This document shows, one piece after another, positions 1 to 14,300 of a stretch of 64,000 nt of DNA. Positions within the stretch are counted from its first letter, which is position 1; every line of letters starts with the position of its first letter. The stretch comes from Pyrocephalus nanus (Eukaryota; Chordata; Aves; Passeriformes; Tyrannidae). Under the pieces are notes generated by a model. It saw nothing but the letters and a program-made list of their open reading frames with translations. It searched no databases and had not been told where the DNA came from. The position numbers and the translations under genes were made by a program. The stretch lies in assembly GCA_038380795.1 (NCBI GenBank), contig CM076264.1, positions 8,124,001 to 8,188,000 of the forward strand, written 5' to 3'.

Positions 1-3000
1 TCTCATGGTCTCATCCCAGTTGCCCACACTGAAGCAACATATTCATTCATTTCAAGGGTACACAAACCTCTCAGCACAGATCCTGACAATGGAAGGTCCA
101 GTGTTATATGTTATCCCTCTTTGCCTCTTACAGTCTTTCATACCATTATCTTCCAATAAATTCTGCACCGTCACTTTGTGCTTTAAGTTTCCTATTCAGG
201 CACACAGTTCAATACTCCACTTTGTTGGAACTCACCTTCCAATGTGTCTCTGGTACTGTAACTCTGTTACTTTCAGCCTGATGCATTTCACTGTTAATTC
301 TGTTCCATCATTTTTCTCCCTAGGTACCTGCAATTTCTATAAAAAACATTACTAACTTGTTTATATTATGACAGCTTTTCTCTCTCATTAATGTTTTCTA
401 GCTTTCAGTGAGGGCATACGTGCCATTTTCTATGGCAAAGGAAAATAACAGGAATTTGGAGAGGACACATAGCTTTGCTGGTCAGTTTGGGTTAATCTTT
501 TGTCAGTGTCAACAACAGCCTCCAGTTTCTCTAGCCCAGTTATGTGGAAGTTGAATCCACGTGATTTCTGCTGTCAAACTCTTTCGAGCAGGTGATTTGA
601 TTTCCTGTATGATTTCTGCTAAGATGTTTTTTAACAGACTTTTTTATCCCTTCAACATAAGAAGAATTATCTACTGGTTTCTGTTCATGCTCATTTTCAA
701 ATTATGGACTGCATTTTGATTCAATCTGTGTCAAACTATGTTTATTTGATATGAAATAATACTTTGCACTTTGGTAGTATCTTCTGCTTGAGCAAGTCAA
801 CTTGCTTTACAAATATTAATTAAGCTTCCCAAAGCCCTTTCTGATTGCAAAATGTAATTATTTAAGTTAGCACATGGGTTAAAGCAGACACATAGAGAAG
901 CCACAGAAGAGCTGCCTCTAAAACTCAGTCCTCTGATTTAGCTGCAAGGAGTTATTTGCTCTCTGGTTTAACTTGGCATAGCTGGGTTAATGTTCCTCAG
1001 TCCACACCAGTGTCAGGGCTTGGGTTACCAGCTGAGGGGAATTTCATATTAAAGGATTTATGTGTAAATTATTCCTGTAGGGCTTGTAAAGCTTTCTCTT
1101 AAGATCAGATTTATTCATTATCCATATTTGAGTGCTCCTGTCTTTATTAGATGGTTTTGTCCTCTCTCTTAAGAAACAGTACATGGACCTGGAGGTTTCC
1201 AAGGTCTCCGGATGTACAGATTTGAGCTGTAAATACATAATGGAAAAATCTTCACATCATAGTTATAATTTAGAAACCAATCTAAAAAAAATAATATGTT
1301 AGAGGAAATTACAAAATTTGGATAACCCACATGTGGAATTCTGTAAATGATATCAAATGAGCAAACTGTCTGCTGCATGTAACAGTTTCCCCATACAAGG
1401 CTCAGCTCCTTTGTAAATCCGCAGTCCTTTTCTCGAGCATCTTGTCATGATGAAAATCTTTTACTTCTTGAATGCTTAATTATCTAACTGAAAGTCTATA
1501 TAAGGCAAAATAATAGATTGCAGACGTTCATGGCAGGTGAGTGTTTGTGTTCTTCTTTTAATTGATTTTTTTTCATGTAAAAGTGATAAAGTTGATATAG
1601 TAAAAATATATGTGTGATAACATAGCCTGGAATGAAAAATAAAATCAAGTTAAGAGTAAAATAAAAATCTTATCATTAATGTACGTTGAAGATTATGCTA
1701 GGACTCAGAATATACTTTCCCTCTGAGAATAAGATGGGAAAATATCAGTCATGTAATTTTTTTCAAAGATATATGTAAAGGATTTTGGTCTGTGAAACAT
1801 TTAGATGAGAGCACCTAGTGAGCTTTATTACCTTCAGATTTATGCAGATGGTGAGTAGGTTTATTTCAGACTGAAGACTTACATGCCAAAAGTTCTCATA
1901 CATCCTGGTTTTGGCACTTAGGAGCTTTTTTAGGATACGGCTCTTATGGCAGAAATATAAAAGTCTTCCTCATGTTGCATCTCAAATTATTGCACTGGGC
2001 TTTCACTTCTTTTCTGCTTTGTACATAATGTGAGCAATTTCACTCATTCAGTGGTATTTTGCTGTGCTTTCCTGTTTCTGGATATTTACCTTCCACCATT
2101 TGTGGTCTCAATTAAGACCACTGTTTGTGCTCTTAATGACTTTAGATCAAATTCTTTGAAGTGAGGTGCTGCTCACTGTGAGTAGGAGCATCACAAAATG
2201 GTTCATGTGGGGCATAAGTCATCAGAATATTTTGAAAAATCATGAAAGTAGCTCCACAGTTATGTAAAAGAAAACCACATAGAAATATTTTGCCTCTCTG
2301 AATTGTTTTTCTTACTAAGGAGTCACCTTTTGCCTATTTATGAATTTTCATTTTGCTCTCAGGCATTTATTTTTCTCCGTTCTAGCCCAGTTGTTTGGGA
2401 AATAACTTCATAAAGGTTTTCTGCAGAAAAATAATTAGTAAGAAACACATTAAGAGATTATATATGGAATATACACAGACATTTTCTACCACATTGTAAG
2501 AGAGTGTCACCTACATCTGATTAAGGAGGTTTATTTGTCCCCCATCTTGTGTCCCCTACTATACTGACTTCAAGTTTGTAATCACTGTGTAGTTAGTGGG
2601 TGATCTACTCTGCTGATAATCAGTGGAGGAAGAAGGCTGCATACTGAGAATTAGTTTCCCCTTCAGATTTGTCATTTAGCTGAAGGTGGATTTATTATCA
2701 ACAGCCTTTTGGTAAGACTAGAATAGAAAAATAGATGTCTATGCTTCATTGCTTTGTCTTTAATACCTCTTCAGAATCTCTGTAATGTATTCCAATATTA
2801 TATACACTTGGTGGTATATTTCTTTAAACATCTATTTACTTGTTTCACCTGGCATTATTGACCTCAGTACTTCCATTTTATGGCTGCTGTTATATAGGTA
2901 CAGAAGAGATTTGTCCTTTCGGTTTGTAGAATGGGAATTGGTGAGGATCATCCAGAAGTCCATATAGTCCATCAATAATACAATCACATCCCCACAGAGC

Positions 3001-5288
3001 ACAGTATTGGTTTCTTCAGTGTGACATAATTTGGATGCATTTAGATATTAATGTATTTGATCATCTTGAAGTATAAAAATAATAAATACTGTGGAATCTT
3101 AAGAAGAGAGTCTGTGAACCTGAAAATAAAAAGAGAGGCTTTGTTTTACATATGGTATATTTCTGTTGTTTGGACGGTTTTCCAGATAACCATCTGTAAC
3201 AGAGAAAAGATGGCAAGCAAACTGATTTCTCATATTTGGTTGCCAAGATTCATTAATATCTGCTTAGTATGGCACGGTGCCTAATCAGAGGCTGGTTGGA
3301 CTCTCCATTGCAGGTTTCAAACAATAATGTGTTTAGAGCCTGCCTTTGGGCTGGCCCTTTGGCATCAATCTAACAAATTTCTGCACATATGATTAAACTT
3401 TGTGTAGAACTGTGTCTGCTAAAAAGAAAAAGCAAGCAAGAAAGAAAAATTGAAACAAGGAAGCAGGTGAGGAAAAGGGATAGTACTAACAAGACAAAGC
3501 AGGAGAACAAAAAGCCAGTTTTGACTGCCAGCAAAAGCATAGTGCCTCCAGTCAGGGGAAATCTGGGGAGATTATTTGGGCCAGAATACAAAACTCTGGG
3601 TAACAGGTGATAACAAACAATAGCACCAGGAGAGACCAAAATCAATCACCTGAAATTAAGGCACATGTTACCCAGTAAACTTAGTAAGTGAATAAGGTAC
3701 TCCAGATGCTTGATCCAAACTCTGCTAAAATCGGTGTCAAGTATCCCTAGTAACTTCAGGACACTTTCCTAGTATCTTCTAAACAAAAAGAATCTATCTA
3801 GGTATAGTTGTATCTAAGTCAGAAGAACAAACTCTCAACAGCATCAGTAAAATCCAAGGGATCTAGCAGAGACCAAAAATATAAATAATAGCAAAGATCT
3901 AATACAAAAAATTAGTCTTATTAACTTTAATAATCAACTTTATTTATTTTATTGACCAAATAAGTATACTGATCTGTACATAATTCTATATAATTATACT
4001 TGTATAATGCTTTCTTCATTTTTTTACTTAGATTGTGGCCCATTTTAATGAATCTCCTCTCCAGTTGTCTGTATGTAGAGATCTCCTTGATCTTCTTAAG
4101 GAGATTAATCAACTGAAATTGGTATGGCCTCTCTGAGAGATATTTGATAATAATTACTATTTCTGTAGTTATTTTTGCCTCATATAATAGTATGTAATTC
4201 CTGTTACATACTAATAAAGAGTGCTATATTAGCACTATTTTGATACTGTGATGGGAAAATAATTATGTGCATCCTTTCAATTAAGGTGGTTATTTTGTTT
4301 TGCTGAGGGGGGGGAGCATTTCCACAGAAAATATAAAATGGAGGCTGAAGGGGAAAAAAGACTGGAAAATTCTCAACTCTGCATTCTGAAGATGCAAAAT
4401 CCAAATGGAGAACATGCTATAGTTTGAAAGACTTCCTGTAATGTTTGCTATGTCTTATTTTCTTTCAGTTTATCCCAAACAGCTTTCAGAACTCATGCAA
4501 GAACTCACATATTTTCATTTAAGGGGGGTGATTCCTTGTAATAGTGCTGCAACAATTCCTATATTGCTTTTCCAACAATTTCACCTCTGACTTGTGCAAG
4601 AATCAGAATTAATAATATACAATGGATTATCAAAGAGGTAAAGAGGCAGTGAGGCATCTCAGCTTTCAGGGATGACCTTGTGTTTCAGAGAAATCTAAGC
4701 TTTTTATCATCCTTGGGATCTCACAGTGGCAACAATAACAACAGCAAAGCAACAAAAACCCCTAACCTGAGCAGCCACATAAGGGCAGTTTTTTCCTTCT
4801 TAGTGGCTTGAAAGTACCACCTTTGACACCTTTTGCCACCTTTTGACATCACTGAAGCAATTAAAAATTGCTGTCTGTCAATATTTGATGATTTACTCCT
4901 TTTGATCACTCCTCAAGTGTAGATGATTGTTTCTGACCTTCAACATCCATTCCTTTCATATCCATTCCAGTGCTTAAGAACACTCCTGTACTTAGCCTGT
5001 CCTAACACTTAAAACTATACTTCACTTGTAGTAAACAATGATGAAAAATCACTAAAGCAATCCTTTTGTTCACTGCAGTGACATTTCCTCTAATTAAATT
5101 TTCATCTCTGAAGGTATTTGGGCCTCTCCAGTCCATCTGGGATATGTTTGCCCTGAGCATTGCCTCAGGCCAAATGTATTTTTGTTGATACGCTGAACAG
5201 CATGCTGTCCTCAGTGACTGTGGGTATTCCCCACTGGTGGTTTATTTAGAAGATTATTTTACCAGTTTCAAAGTACTTTTTCTGAAGT
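1..5288. other. Non-coding AT-rich DNA, no gene seen
   Basis: I see no gene, recognisable transposon or RNA gene. The open frames are short (up to 116 codons near the left edge), lack convincing splice signals and look like chance. A purine-rich patch at about 3,418-3,500 is low-complexity and opens the frame on both strands. Intronic or intergenic origin cannot be told apart. Confidence 0.6.
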
Positions 5289-5320
5289 CTTTTTTTTTCT
5301 TTTTTTCTTTTTTTTTTTTC
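5289..5320. repeat. Poly(T) tract with C interruptions
   Basis: Nearly pure T with isolated C residues. It could be the reversed A-tail of a decayed retroelement, but no element is recognisable beside it, so I call only low complexity. Confidence 0.8.
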
Positions 5321-8300
5321 TGAAGAGAAGCAAGCGCTGAGTGCCCCCCTGATGCCCTCTCTTCTGTCAGTCCCTGTGATGTTGTGTTTATTTCAAGGCA
5401 TCTTTTCAACAGGCTGTGTGTTGTCATAGGATGTGATAGGGAGGGGACCACGCTTCCACAGAGGTCAAGAACCTCATGAGGGACTTTCTCTTCATAATAT
5501 TTTTCTGTGGTTTGAGCATCAGCCTCAATTAAAACTGATTAGGGGTGACTGATTTAGGAAGGGAAGTCTGTTTCGTGATACAAAGAATAACAGAATTTTA
5601 CATGAGGCTTTGCGGGCCTCATTTTATTACTCCATGGTAGGACACTCCTGGCATTAAAAACTGGTTTGCATCTTTTTTGAAAACTCCTCTGTCACCTCTC
5701 CCAGCACGTGTCTCAGCAGCCAAATTGCAAAGGGTCGTTTTTGCAAACATGCTCAAGCTACTACAGCGAAAGATACAGTTTATTGACTTTAAAAGAGAAA
5801 GGCGTGGATCACTGCAAAATGTAATGGAAGTTTTCTCATTTCCATTTGGATAATAGAGGCCAATGGGACAAGTGTTTCCATATTGGCTGTGCATCATAGA
5901 TGCTTTTCTAATTCTGTTGAGATAATAGAGTCTCATCCTAAATAGAAGACTGCATGAGTTCTTTTAGTGTAATTGTTGATTTGACTGTACTACAGCTCTG
6001 ATATAATTTAGGAATATCATATTTCAGTAAAAGTTGAGGTTTCATTTTCAAGGGAATCTGATTATTCAGTAATTAACATTCCAAAACAATTTTATCATAC
6101 TGAGAGACCTGGGCAAAGGTAGCAGCCTTCATTACCAGAAACTATCACTTTGCAAATTACTTCTCAAACTTTTCAAAAACCTAGACAATCTCTTTTTTTT
6201 TTTTTCCCTCAAACTTTTACACTGAAATAAATGCAAGGGCAACTTACTGAAAGAAAGGAAAGGACATGGGGAAAATAGGAACAAGCCGCCTGTGGATTAT
6301 TGACATTTCCGTGGTTAAAATTCAATATTTCTAAATAAAATCATGCTGTTTGGAAAGCAAAATTATGGCTTTCAAAGTTGCATAGTCTGACTTTTCCTTG
6401 CTTTTTATGTCAGAACTGGTAACTTGCAAGGAGTTGCTTTATTTACAAGGTTAAAATATTGGGATGTCACAATGGCAGTAGTAAGTCATTTAAGAGACAG
6501 TGAATGGTTTGCTTGTCCCAGTTGGATTGCATCTATTTTACTGTTGCACACCCAAACAAGGTGTACTGTCATTTTCACTTCTGCAAGCAGAGTGAAAAAT
6601 TGGGATGCAGAGGTGTCAAATTGGAACAATGGTGGTGGTTTGTGCTGATTTTGCACAGATGCAAATGAAACAAAGAAGAAAGAGGATAGTAGAGAGCGGA
6701 AACTGAATTATTCTGATTTCAGCCTTTGCTTTTGGGCTACAAAGCTCAATTCTCTATGAAAACTGTATAAATGTGGAATATCTTAGGATATCATTTATAT
6801 TACTCTGGACTGACCTCAAAATGAAATCAAAATCTAGCAATGGCAGGCAGACCCCCTGACTGACCACACCCATGCCAAAAAGCTTAAAGAGCTTGGGATA
6901 TTTGTTGGGGAAGAAAAAGAACTTGCTTCTAAGGGAATGCTATGAAATTACTGCAATGAGTGCCTTGGTAGTTTTGGATAAATACTCTTAAGGGTTCAAA
7001 TGCCATCTCAGCAAGTTCTGAGAAGCTGTATGCTATCTGTTAGGCTTTTCTAAAACTTTACATAAATCTCTGATTGTACTTTCTATCTCTGAAATGCTCA
7101 GTTATGCAAGAGGCAGTGAAATGACATCATAGAATATAGACAGCTATTTATTGGTCCTAGAACTTTCTCCTTTTGAGAGTTTTGCACAGCTCAAGGTACT
7201 CCTACTAAACAAGAAAAAGCCATTTTTATTACTACATTTGCTCATTTTCTTCTTACAATTCCATTACTATATGCTGACTTTCATTCCATACTTGGTAACT
7301 ACTGTTTTACCCACTCTGCATGGAATAACTAACTCATGAATGACAAATCTGCCAGAAAACGGGTCTGATACCCTTTTTTCCTTCCTTTTTGAAGCTGAAA
7401 AGGACAAAGTTTTTCTTCTGTACACATGGAAATGGACACAGCACAACTCTAGAATTAGGCAGAAAAGGAACAGTTGCAAGAGCAATACAAACCCAGGTTG
7501 CATTATGAACTTATTTGAACTTTAAAAAATAGCTGTAGCTATATCTCACAAGTAAAAACTATCTGTCAGCACTGTTAGATTTAATATTTTATCTGGGGAG
7601 TTCAACCTACCTTTTAGGTATCAAGGGAGCTGTCTATACTGACAACAAGAACCCTCCAGTTCCCTAACCAGGCCCCAAGCTCCTCTCTCTTTGCTTATAA
7701 AATAAGTAAATTTACTATTAAAAAAAAAAAAAAAAAGAGTTCTTAATAGTTCTTAATGCCTTCCTAGCAGTAATTTTTTAAGACGTAATTTCATCTTGAG
7801 GCAAAAATATTTGTTCAGAAAAAAACTGTCAAACCTGAACACTTGCATAAAAAGCATATGACTCTTTTAAGCTAAATGTTCCATTCAGGCAGTTTCACCA
7901 CCTCTTACAAAGGACTCTTCTAATAATGTTGCCAATTTGATTTTTTAGGAAAGCCTTGAGGAAATCCAAGCACCTGAGGAATCTACGTAAGAAGATACCT
8001 CATCTTTCTGGAAACTTGTTAAAAAGGAGTAAGAGAAAGGCCTTTTTTACTGGCTTAGCGCAGCCCAGGTAGGAATGCACCTGGCACTGGATGCAGACAA
8101 CAGCTGTCTCACCAGCATCCATAATCTGTACTGGTGGCTTCCTGGCTGTACCTGTGTGCCCTGAATGCAAAAAGCATCTGTTTCACATTTATTCATTTAC
8201 TCAGATGGCATTATCTACATTACTTGCTACCTTTGGACACAAGACTCTCATTTATAATTCATAGTACACAGATGCTTACAGAGAGTAGAAGCTTTGGCTA

Positions 8301-11300
8301 CATTACCTGTCACTCTTAGTATATTTTGTATTCATGGTGGGTAAATACACAAGAATAAAGCTGCCATATTGTGTATGACTATCTATAATGCATTAGCAAA
8401 CAGTTGTTTGATCATTTATACTGTCATTCTTTGTGGTTGAAATGATGTTAGAATGAAAAATGAAACAAACTGTGGGTTCACTTTCCCTAATTTTCTTCTT
8501 CTCTCTCTCTTTCTTGCGGTGCTGGTACTTTCTAAGTTTTTTGGAAAATGAAGGTGATTTTGTCTCATTTTGTTCCTCTTGCTCTTCTCTTTGTATGATT
8601 ATCATTCAGGACTCGGTCAGCTATTCAATAAGTTCACCAGTGCAGCTGGCTTCAGAAGAAGATGTTTCCTATTCTTTGCTTTCATAGGCTCATAAATCCA
8701 GCCTGCTGAGAATATTAAAAGGAGAAAAATACTCAGGCAGGAATAAAGCATATCAGAAAGAGAGAGTGAATGTAACTGGGGAAACATTTACTCAAGATTA
8801 CATATTAAGCAATTTGCTCTTTAATACTCAAGGAATATACGGAGAAAATATATTAACTGTACTTACCAAGAGCCCTCTGAATCCATCAAATGCCCTTAAA
8901 ACCAGCCATTTTTGAACAAGGAGAACATTCTGTATACCATGTATTGTTTTCAAAAGTTATTTTTAGTGCAGTAAATATTAAAGAATGTCATTGTCCCTTG
9001 CATGAGCTCTCACTCATTTTTTAGGAAGCTTTGCCAGAGATGCTTGACTTAAGAACCCATTAAAATGAAAATGTACTCAGGAACCTTGCAGGAATAGTGC
9101 TTGAAGACATGGGTGCCAAGCATGCTTGGCAGCCTGGAAAGCTTACAGAGCTCTCCGAACAGGAATGCCATCACATTAAAGAATTAGCATAGCCCCAGGC
9201 ACCAGTCTTTTTTTTTTTTCCAGTAGATGTGAATGACATTTTGTATCTGAGGCACTGTTTAAAATATTCCTTACCCGCACATAAGTTTTTTATGACTACA
9301 TTAAAAAGCAAAAGGTTGGTTTGTTCCTGTTGACATTTGTTCCTATTCCTCTCTCTCACTGGGCACTACATCTCAAATAAAGCTTTGATGTTCATCTCTC
9401 CTTCCACAGCTTTCTCACTCTCTCCAAATATTACTACTGCCTCCTGCTCAGACTTTTTCTGCTAGGCAGAATCTGTTCTGTCACTCTTCCTAAAGTCTAC
9501 CAGATGCCACAAATTCAGCAAACTCCCACAAAAATCCCTGTAAAGTCTTTTACCTTCTCAGCAGTGCCTCCAGATTCACTCTTTGAGAATGCAGAGAAAA
9601 TATATTAATAAATACAGAAAGAATCTGAGTATCAGTATCGAGGAGCCTAAAATGAACTTCTCTTTTCACTGACCCTAGTCTACAAGAAGTGAAGTCGGGG
9701 AAAATTGTAGAAATAATCACTCAGCAGCCTCATCAATCAAACCAGCAGCTTAAGCTGCTAATTATTCCCTGGTGCAGATACCTGAGAATTGAGAATTACA
9801 AATATGTGGCTATTCTGACCGCTCACCAAGGAAACTCAGGTTATTGATTCCACTACATGAAAATAATCCACCTAACTCTCAGTTTCTTTCTCTTGGGAAA
9901 TCTTCTTGCATAAAGTTCTCTGACAAAGAACATTTAACCAAAAAATATAGTTGCTGACAGCTAAGCTTCATATTATCCTAATAGACTCCACTTTGCCAAT
10001 TGTTTTCTGTATAGGAAAAAAAAATAAATAAAACTTGTCTCTTCTCCTCATTAGTCAAAATCTCTGTGTAGAAGCAGCTCATACCTTTGTTCATTAGGCT
10101 GCACACAGCCTGAAAGGCTGAGTTAGTAAGCTGCAGTTGTTTCTGGTTTCCTACATCCATGTGGTACTTTTTGAAATTGCTCCATCTATCAGGCTGCTGC
10201 AGATTGTCCTTTCAGTCTGTATTAATCACAGTGGACTAATCTCACTGCACTGATGGTGTTTACGTGGGACAAGAACAGTCATGACCTGGGTTTGGTGGCT
10301 TGTTTCTCAATGAAAATCAGGAACAAGTAGTGCCTGAACTCTCCAGTGTCTGGGGATAGTTACTCTTAAGTGTTTTGCAGAGATATGCCGGGGGAAGAAG
10401 AAGGTATCCTGCTTCCACGAAAGAGCTTCCAACAATTTGTCCCTGACAAACTCCAGATATAGATTCCCATTTTAGAGACTGTGAACAGCTAAGAACAGAG
10501 AGAGCGAATTAGGTCAGAGAGCTGCTAAGACATTTTGAAGTGAGATCTCAAAATGCACGATATTTAGGCTAGCTTGGTAATTTCATGTAGGGGTCAAATA
10601 CTCTCTCTATGACTTCCCACCCACAACTTGAAATTTTGTTTAATTCCTATGTTATACTTCAGGAAGTACTGCCAATTTTTTACCAAACTGTGTTCCAGTT
10701 TTCAGCAACTGCATCCTAGATATCTGGAGCTCATTGAGGAGTGACTTTGGAAAGTTTGTATCAATGTTATTAGTGTTATTTATCTTTTAAAGTATGACTT
10801 TACTGCTAGCCCCTAAAAATATCTGTGCTGGAGGTATTTTTTACCCCTGATTGCAATGGACGCCTGCTGAAAACTCCGAATCTGGTAACCAAACTTTCAT
10901 GGCACAGAGCCTGAGAATCCTCAAACATCACTGCAGTCTTCAGCTTAAATCCATAAACACTCAGTAAAGACAGTTACAACAGATTTTCACACTTTCATAA
11001 AAAAGCACAGTGCACAATTTTGATATTTTTTTTTTTAGGAAAGCCCTCAATTCCTCACTGTTCTAAGGCCAGTTTGGTACAAGGATTTGTTATCTTGGCT
11101 GACAACTGCACTGAAGCCTATAATAAGAATCTCCTTCTTTCGCTCTAACAGGCAAATTCCCTGTTTTCTGAGAATCCTTTCTAGGAAGGCAGTGCTGAAT
11201 GTGTATCAGACTTGAAAAGAAAGCCTATCTATGCTGCCATTTTCGCTTTTTTATTTTTCTAATTTGGAACTCAGCTCACATCCAGCCCGAAGAAGCAATT

Positions 11301-14300
11301 CTGCGTGTGGAAAATGCTGCAGCTGGTTTCCTCCAGTGCTTCCCGAATTCATAGCGAGGAAGGCAGTGGTGGGCTTACGCAAGATTGCCTTAAATGGGAA
11401 ATCAATACTGGTTCCTCAGTTCCTACAGAAGAGCTGAACTGGGCTGGATTGGCTCCAAGCAGAAAAAAAGGAGTTAAGTGGAAAAACTGGCTGCCGGTGG
11501 GATAGGTACTCTGCTGCATGCGAGGCTGTTTGGGTCTCTGCCACTGAACCCATCACAAGAAGTCTGAGATAGCCTGGCTTACCTCCTACCATCTGGTTTT
11601 CAATGGATGATAAATACTGGAAAAATAAAAGTTGGAGGCTTTTTTCCCCTAGGCATATATTAGCTTATAAATACATAAATGTTTCTGTTAAGCATCAGTA
11701 GAATTTGTACCTTGTACTGTACTAACCAGTTACAAAAGGGATTGAAAACTTGTTCTGCAGATGAAAAGTGAAATCATTGGTGTGATTCCTTGTTCTACAG
11801 CTAAGGAGAAATATGTGATCTAATTAGCAATTCCATCAGACATTGCTCAGTGATTGGAACTTAGTTTCACGGGGTCTCACTTGACAAGACTTTCTATTTA
11901 ATCTCTTGTATTTAAATTTTCTATGAAATAAATCTCAATAAAATTCACATTTCCGAAATCTCTGTCTGTGTGCCATTTTATTTAAATGAACTTGAAAGAA
12001 AAACCAACACTGATAGCGAAAACACGGTAATAACTTAATTGTTGTGTTTTGCTGGATGGTCAGTCCATCAGTTTGTTTATTCTTTAAGCTCTGCTAGTGC
12101 TGTGCCGAATTCAGAGACATAGGTTATGAACTGTCATTTCTTTCGTTATTTAGAGACACAACAAAAATGGAAGAAGGATGTTTTTACTGAAGATCCTTCC
12201 TGCATTGAAGTCAGATTCCTGGGGAACCTGCTGTTCCCCACATAGTCCTGGAGCCAGAGAGGCAAAGGGTGAATCTTACAGGAGAAACACAGAAGGTACA
12301 AAAATTTCTTTTTATTTCACAGACATTTGTGATTCAAGACTCACAAACCTTTATAATAATGCTATAACCAGTAAAAATCAGAGATGATTACAAGCAGGAA
12401 CTTTGGAAAGACAGTGAAAGGATTCTTTCAATATCAGGCACAATTGGATGCATAACTGGGGGCACTCCTGGTAAATACAAGGAGGAAAGGTTGTTTCTAA
12501 ACCAGGAAGGTAGCTGAGGATAAAGGACATTTTATATTAAGATCACTGACATTTAAAATACTTGATTAAATCACCAGCATTGCTATTTTTTAGGCAAATG
12601 GAAAATAGTTCTCTCCTAAGGTCTATGGGAATATTTTGAACAGTCCAATCCTGCCTGAATGAAATACTGAAAACTCTCTTGGGAATCTTCATGATCCCAC
12701 TCTTCTAATACAAAAAAGATGGTTATTTGTGCTCTCTCATTGTTACTCTTACATCACTTATACAACTTTAATAGCTCTCCCAGCTTAGAGATCTTAAGGT
12801 TTTGCCTGAAATGATAAAGATCTGGTCACAATACTAAGAAAGCCATCAGCAATGAAATCTTGAGCCACACTTGCTCTGGCTATGCAAATTGATTTAGTAG
12901 TCATTGTGATTACTCATAGGATCAAGGTGAATAACCATTATCTTCTTGTGTATTGACAATAGTATGATTATTAATGTCTTTAAAGTATTTCCTGCATGGA
13001 AGCATGGGGATGCATATACCGTGAGCTATGGAAGGAATGGAGAAATATGCTGATACTCAAAAAAAGGACTGAGCAAAGTGGGGTAAGAAGGGGGGAAACA
13101 AGGTGTTTATGTCTTAGAAAGCCATCTTTTGCCACCTTAAATGCATGGGTAAAAGAGAAGGAAACAATACATTAGGTCCGAATTTCTCTATCAGTCATCA
13201 TACCTGAGAATTATTTGTCATTTCTTCTGCAATTTTATCCTTAAATTTTTCTTGTCCCTTTTGTTTTGGGGTAAGCAGGAGAATGTGCCTTAAGTTAGCA
13301 TCTAATCCTTTAAATTATACTGAAGTGTGTTGTGGCCTGTGTGTAAATTGAAAACCTGTGTCTTCAGTTTCTAGATGTCAATTCTCCAGTGATTGTTCCC
13401 TGTATAATTTTTCCCAGATTAAAGTAATGATTTGCTACAGTGATTACAAGTGAGGGCAAATAAAATCTTTCAGAGTTTTCCAAGTTGAAGTTCTGCGTTT
13501 CTTCTTATGTCCAAATGTAAAGTCTGTGTTGTTTCTTGCTGTATATTGACTCACATATGGGTTCACAGGTCCCTCATGTATTTTGAATGGTAAGCCCAAA
13601 TCTTTTAAAGAACAAAAATGTCTTCATGTTAGCAAAAATACTTCAGTTTCCCTCAACTCTATTCTACTCACACATAGCTTCTTTTACCCAACATCTGTTA
13701 CAGAATTTTCACATGGATGATGATGAGCTTGGATGTGCTCCCTATGAAAATCACTTTGTCCAATAGTCTAAATATCATATCATTCATGGGTAAATGTAAA
13801 TATAACTATATATGAAATTATGTATATACATACCTCAACATACAGGATTTGTTCCATTTTCTGGTCAGTATTCACTAGATGCACGACGGAGCTGGATTGG
13901 TACCCACAAAGTCTGAAATACAAGACAGTTCGTGAAATCACTGGATGGTTTCTCTAGCTTTGTGTGTCAAAACCAAAAGTGAGTACTTTTGCCCTGAGTA
14001 ACACAGGATATCTCCAGTCTATCTATGTATCCATACAGATATGTAGTAAATACTGCCTTCCTCAAGTAACTAGGAAGCAGGTTTAGATCTGTACTAAGCC
14101 TTCTCTTTCTTAATGGCCACCACTCCTAGAGAGCGAAGTCATGCCATGATAAATGCAACAGGCTTAGTAATGACTGTGCAGACTTTGTTTCCTCTTCAAT
14201 GGCTGATAATAAAACTCTGTGTTCTGTAATCACAAAGCTTTTTTTCCAAATTGTAGCGTGTCCTCTACACAATGTGTCCTTTGAAATATGCTTTTATTCT